The notes under the pieces are model-generated. The model was given only the letters and a program-made list of their open reading frames with translations, had not been told where the DNA came from and searched no databases. Made by a program: the position numbers and the translations under genes. 8,501 nt of DNA from Terriglobales bacterium (GTDB taxonomy: Bacteria > Acidobacteriota > Terriglobia > Terriglobales > Acidobacteriaceae), in NCBI GenBank assembly GCA_015655365.1, contig JAATFE010000497.1:1-8501 (forward strand), read 5' to 3'. Shown here piece by piece: positions 6,768-8,501 of this stretch (position 1 is its first letter; each line of letters opens with the position of its first letter).

Positions 6768-8501
6768 CTACTTCATATCGATCTCGGCGCCTTTTCCGTC
6801 GTCCGCGATCACGAAATCAGTGCTCTGCTGGTTCCGGTCCACGTGCGCGGAGACCTCTTTTCGATTCACGAAGATTTCTGTCTGCGTGGGCGTCCAGCCG
6901 TAGACCTCGGCACGAATTTCCTTCCACCACGCAGGGTAGGACCCTTCATGCGCGCCAATCTCCAGATGGAATCCATCTGCGGATATTCTGCAACTGAATT
7001 TCATCCGCAGAAAGGCGCCGTGTTGAAAGGCGTAGGTCTTTCCGTCGTCCTGATAGAGTTCGCCCGCGCATTGATCGCCCACATAAACGCGGAGCGTCAA
7101 CGGTCCCTTCGGGGTTTCGTTCGTGCTCTGGACAATGGGCGCGATGGGCAAGATCGAACCTGCTCGAACGAAGACCGGCAGCTTGGCTAGTTCCGGCGCT
7201 ACCTGGATGGTGAGAGGCGCCTTGTGGCTTGCATCAGGCACTGGGCCAGGAGCGGCAAGAACCGGCAAAGCGGACGGAACAATCCTGGCTCCGGTCCAGA
7301 AGTCGTACCAGTCAGCCGAAGGAAGTTCAACGGCGTAGTTATCCAGCGCGTCGGGATACGGCGGCGGAGCGATGAGCAGGTTGGGGCCGAGCATGAACTC
7401 GCTCGCGGCGTCGTTATCCGTGTCGATGGGATGGCGATCGGGCGCAGCCTCCGGGAATTCCATGAACAAAGGCCGCAACATGGGCAGCCCGGTGCGAGAG
7501 GCTTCTTCGGCGAGCGTATAGAGATAGGGCATCAGCCGATAGCGAGTCTCGATGAAGTGACGCCGGATTGCCTCTTGCTCTGGACCTCCGACCCATGGCT
7601 CTTGATCGCCGGTTCCTTTCTCGGTATGGTCGCGGTCGATGGGTTGAAATGCACCTACCTCGATCCACTTGGTCAATAATTCAGAAGACGGAGTCCCGGC
7701 GTATCCGCCCACGTCTGCTCCACTAAACGCGAATCCGCTCATGCCGAGATTTTCGAGCATCGGCGTGGCTAAACGCAGATGGTTCCAACTGCTGCTGTTG
7801 TCTCCGGTCCAGGTGGCCGCGTATCGTTGTCCGCCCGCAAACGTTGCCCGCGTGAGGACAAAGGGGCGAAGGTCTGGATCGAGCTTCCGCAAACCGTCGA
7901 AGGTGGCGCGTGAGTTCTCCATGCCATAAACGGCGTGAATTTCGGCGTGCGTTGCCGTGCGGGCTGCAAACCCCGGCTCGTCGATGCGGTGCACAATATC
8001 GACGGGCATGGTATTGGTCGGCGAATCGAAGACGGAAGGCTCGTTCATGTCGTTCCAGAAACCTTCGACGCCGTTCTGGCGCAGGTCGCGATAGAGCGAG
8101 CCCCACCACGCGCGGGTTTGCTGACGAGTGAAGTCCGGGAACACACTGGGTCCCGGCCACACGCGCCCCGTGTAAACCGAGCCGTCCGGATTTTTGACAA
8201 AATGATCGCCAGCCATTCCGCTGTCGTAGGCAAAATAATTTTGTTTCGGCAGATTGGCAATATGCAGATCGGTGATTGCCACGAGGTGAAAATTTTCTGC
8301 CTTGAGTTTTGCGATCATGCCGGGAAGATCGGGGAAGGCGGCGCGGTCCACCGTGAAGGGGCGATTCTTCTCTTGAAAATCGATGTCAAGATAGATGGCA
8401 TCGGCGGGTATCGAATCCGCACGGAGGCGCTGTGCAACTTCCAGCACGCGAGCTTGTGACATGTAGCTATAGCGCGATTGCTGAAAGCCGAGACTCCAGA
8501 G
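6768..8501 (-). CDS. Glycoside hydrolase family 31 (alpha-glucosidase-like), 5' end missing
   Basis: The frame is open from the right edge and ends with TAG at 6768-6770, giving 577 residues; the N-terminal beta-sandwich (about 200 residues in the family) lies outside the window. The visible part starts at the (beta/alpha)8 barrel with LWSLGFQQSRYSYMS. The catalytic nucleophile is D151, counted from the edge, in GFWNDMNEPSVF, and the acid/base is D234 in WTGDNSSSWNHL. HTEKGTGDQEPW is the usual barrel-end motif, and beta-rich C-terminal domains follow. These enzymes retain configuration and release alpha-linked glucose, or xylose in some members, from oligosaccharides. The exact substrate cannot be read from the sequence. 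The substrate-binding segment reads ITDLHIA where DP is common. Met at 8462 is internal, not a start, because homology continues upstream of it. Whether the protein is secreted is unknown, since its N-terminus is absent. Confidence 0.92.
   Translation of the reverse strand, partial: LWSLGFQQSRYSYMSQARVLEVAQRLRADSIPADAIYLDIDFQEKNRPFTVDRAAFPDLPGMIAKLKAENFHLVAITDLHIANLPKQNYFAYDSGMAGDHFVKNPDGSVYTGRVWPGPSVFPDFTRQQTRAWWGSLYRDLRQNGVEGFWNDMNEPSVFDSPTNTMPVDIVHRIDEPGFAARTATHAEIHAVYGMENSRATFDGLRKLDPDLRPFVLTRATFAGGQRYAATWTGDNSSSWNHLRLATPMLENLGMSGFAFSGADVGGYAGTPSSELLTKWIEVGAFQPIDRDHTEKGTGDQEPWVGGPEQEAIRRHFIETRYRLMPYLYTLAEEASRTGLPMLRPLFMEFPEAAPDRHPIDTDNDAASEFMLGPNLLIAPPPYPDALDNYAVELPSADWYDFWTGARIVPSALPVLAAPGPVPDASHKAPLTIQVAPELAKLPVFVRAGSILPIAPIVQSTNETPKGPLTLRVYVGDQCAGELYQDDGKTYAFQHGAFLRMKFSCRISADGFHLEIGAHEGSYPAWWKEIRAEVYGWTPTQTEIFVNRKEVSAHVDRNQQSTDFVIADDGKGAEIDMK

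Overview
The window looks like chromosomal DNA from a GC-rich bacterium. Protein flavour suggests an acidobacterium (Terriglobia-like): the wording of GyrB around the TOPRIM motif, the NrdG2-type activase, and a GH31 glycosidase typical of plant-polymer degraders. This placement is from recall of family sequences, not from a search, and is only moderately certain. No tRNA, rRNA, CRISPR array, integrase or intact insertion sequence was seen.

Layout. Bases 1-116 hold the first 38 codons of a leftward gene for a secreted protein of unknown function. Bases 117-461 are a divergent, AT-rich intergenic region with repeated palindromes and a candidate gyrB promoter. gyrB (462-3053, rightward) encodes a complete 863-residue DNA gyrase subunit B. 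It is followed by a compact nested inverted repeat (3071-3189) that looks like a MITE or a large palindromic intergenic unit.

Everything from there to the right edge is leftward. Reading in the direction of transcription, the central cassette is a promoter near 6507-6535, an adenosylcobalamin (B12) riboswitch at about 6317-6475, nrdD (6191-4173), a 60-codon ORF carrying the glycyl-radical motif (4139-3957), and nrdG (3994-3278). This is an anaerobic class III ribonucleotide reductase operon with two notable properties. It appears to be controlled by B12, and the catalytic subunit is split: the large polypeptide ends after its zinc-binding cysteines with a TAA stop. The glycyl-radical domain is a separate small gene with its own Shine-Dalgarno, lying in the same frame 33 bases further on. 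The small ORF overlaps nrdG by 38 bases, so translation of the three genes is probably coupled.

How they would work together: NrdG, a radical-SAM enzyme, would install the radical on the Gly of the small protein. That protein would dock into NrdD, whose finger-loop Cys reduces ribonucleotides under anaerobiosis. The riboswitch would turn this B12-independent enzyme off when cobalamin is plentiful, which makes sense if the genome also has a B12-dependent class II enzyme (NrdJ). That last point is inference and lies outside the window.

Upstream of the operon, 6618-6723 holds three hairpins in tandem, probably the 3' end of the gene to the right. That gene (6768 to the right edge, leftward, 5' end missing) encodes a GH31 alpha-glucosidase-like glycoside hydrolase with both catalytic Asp residues present.
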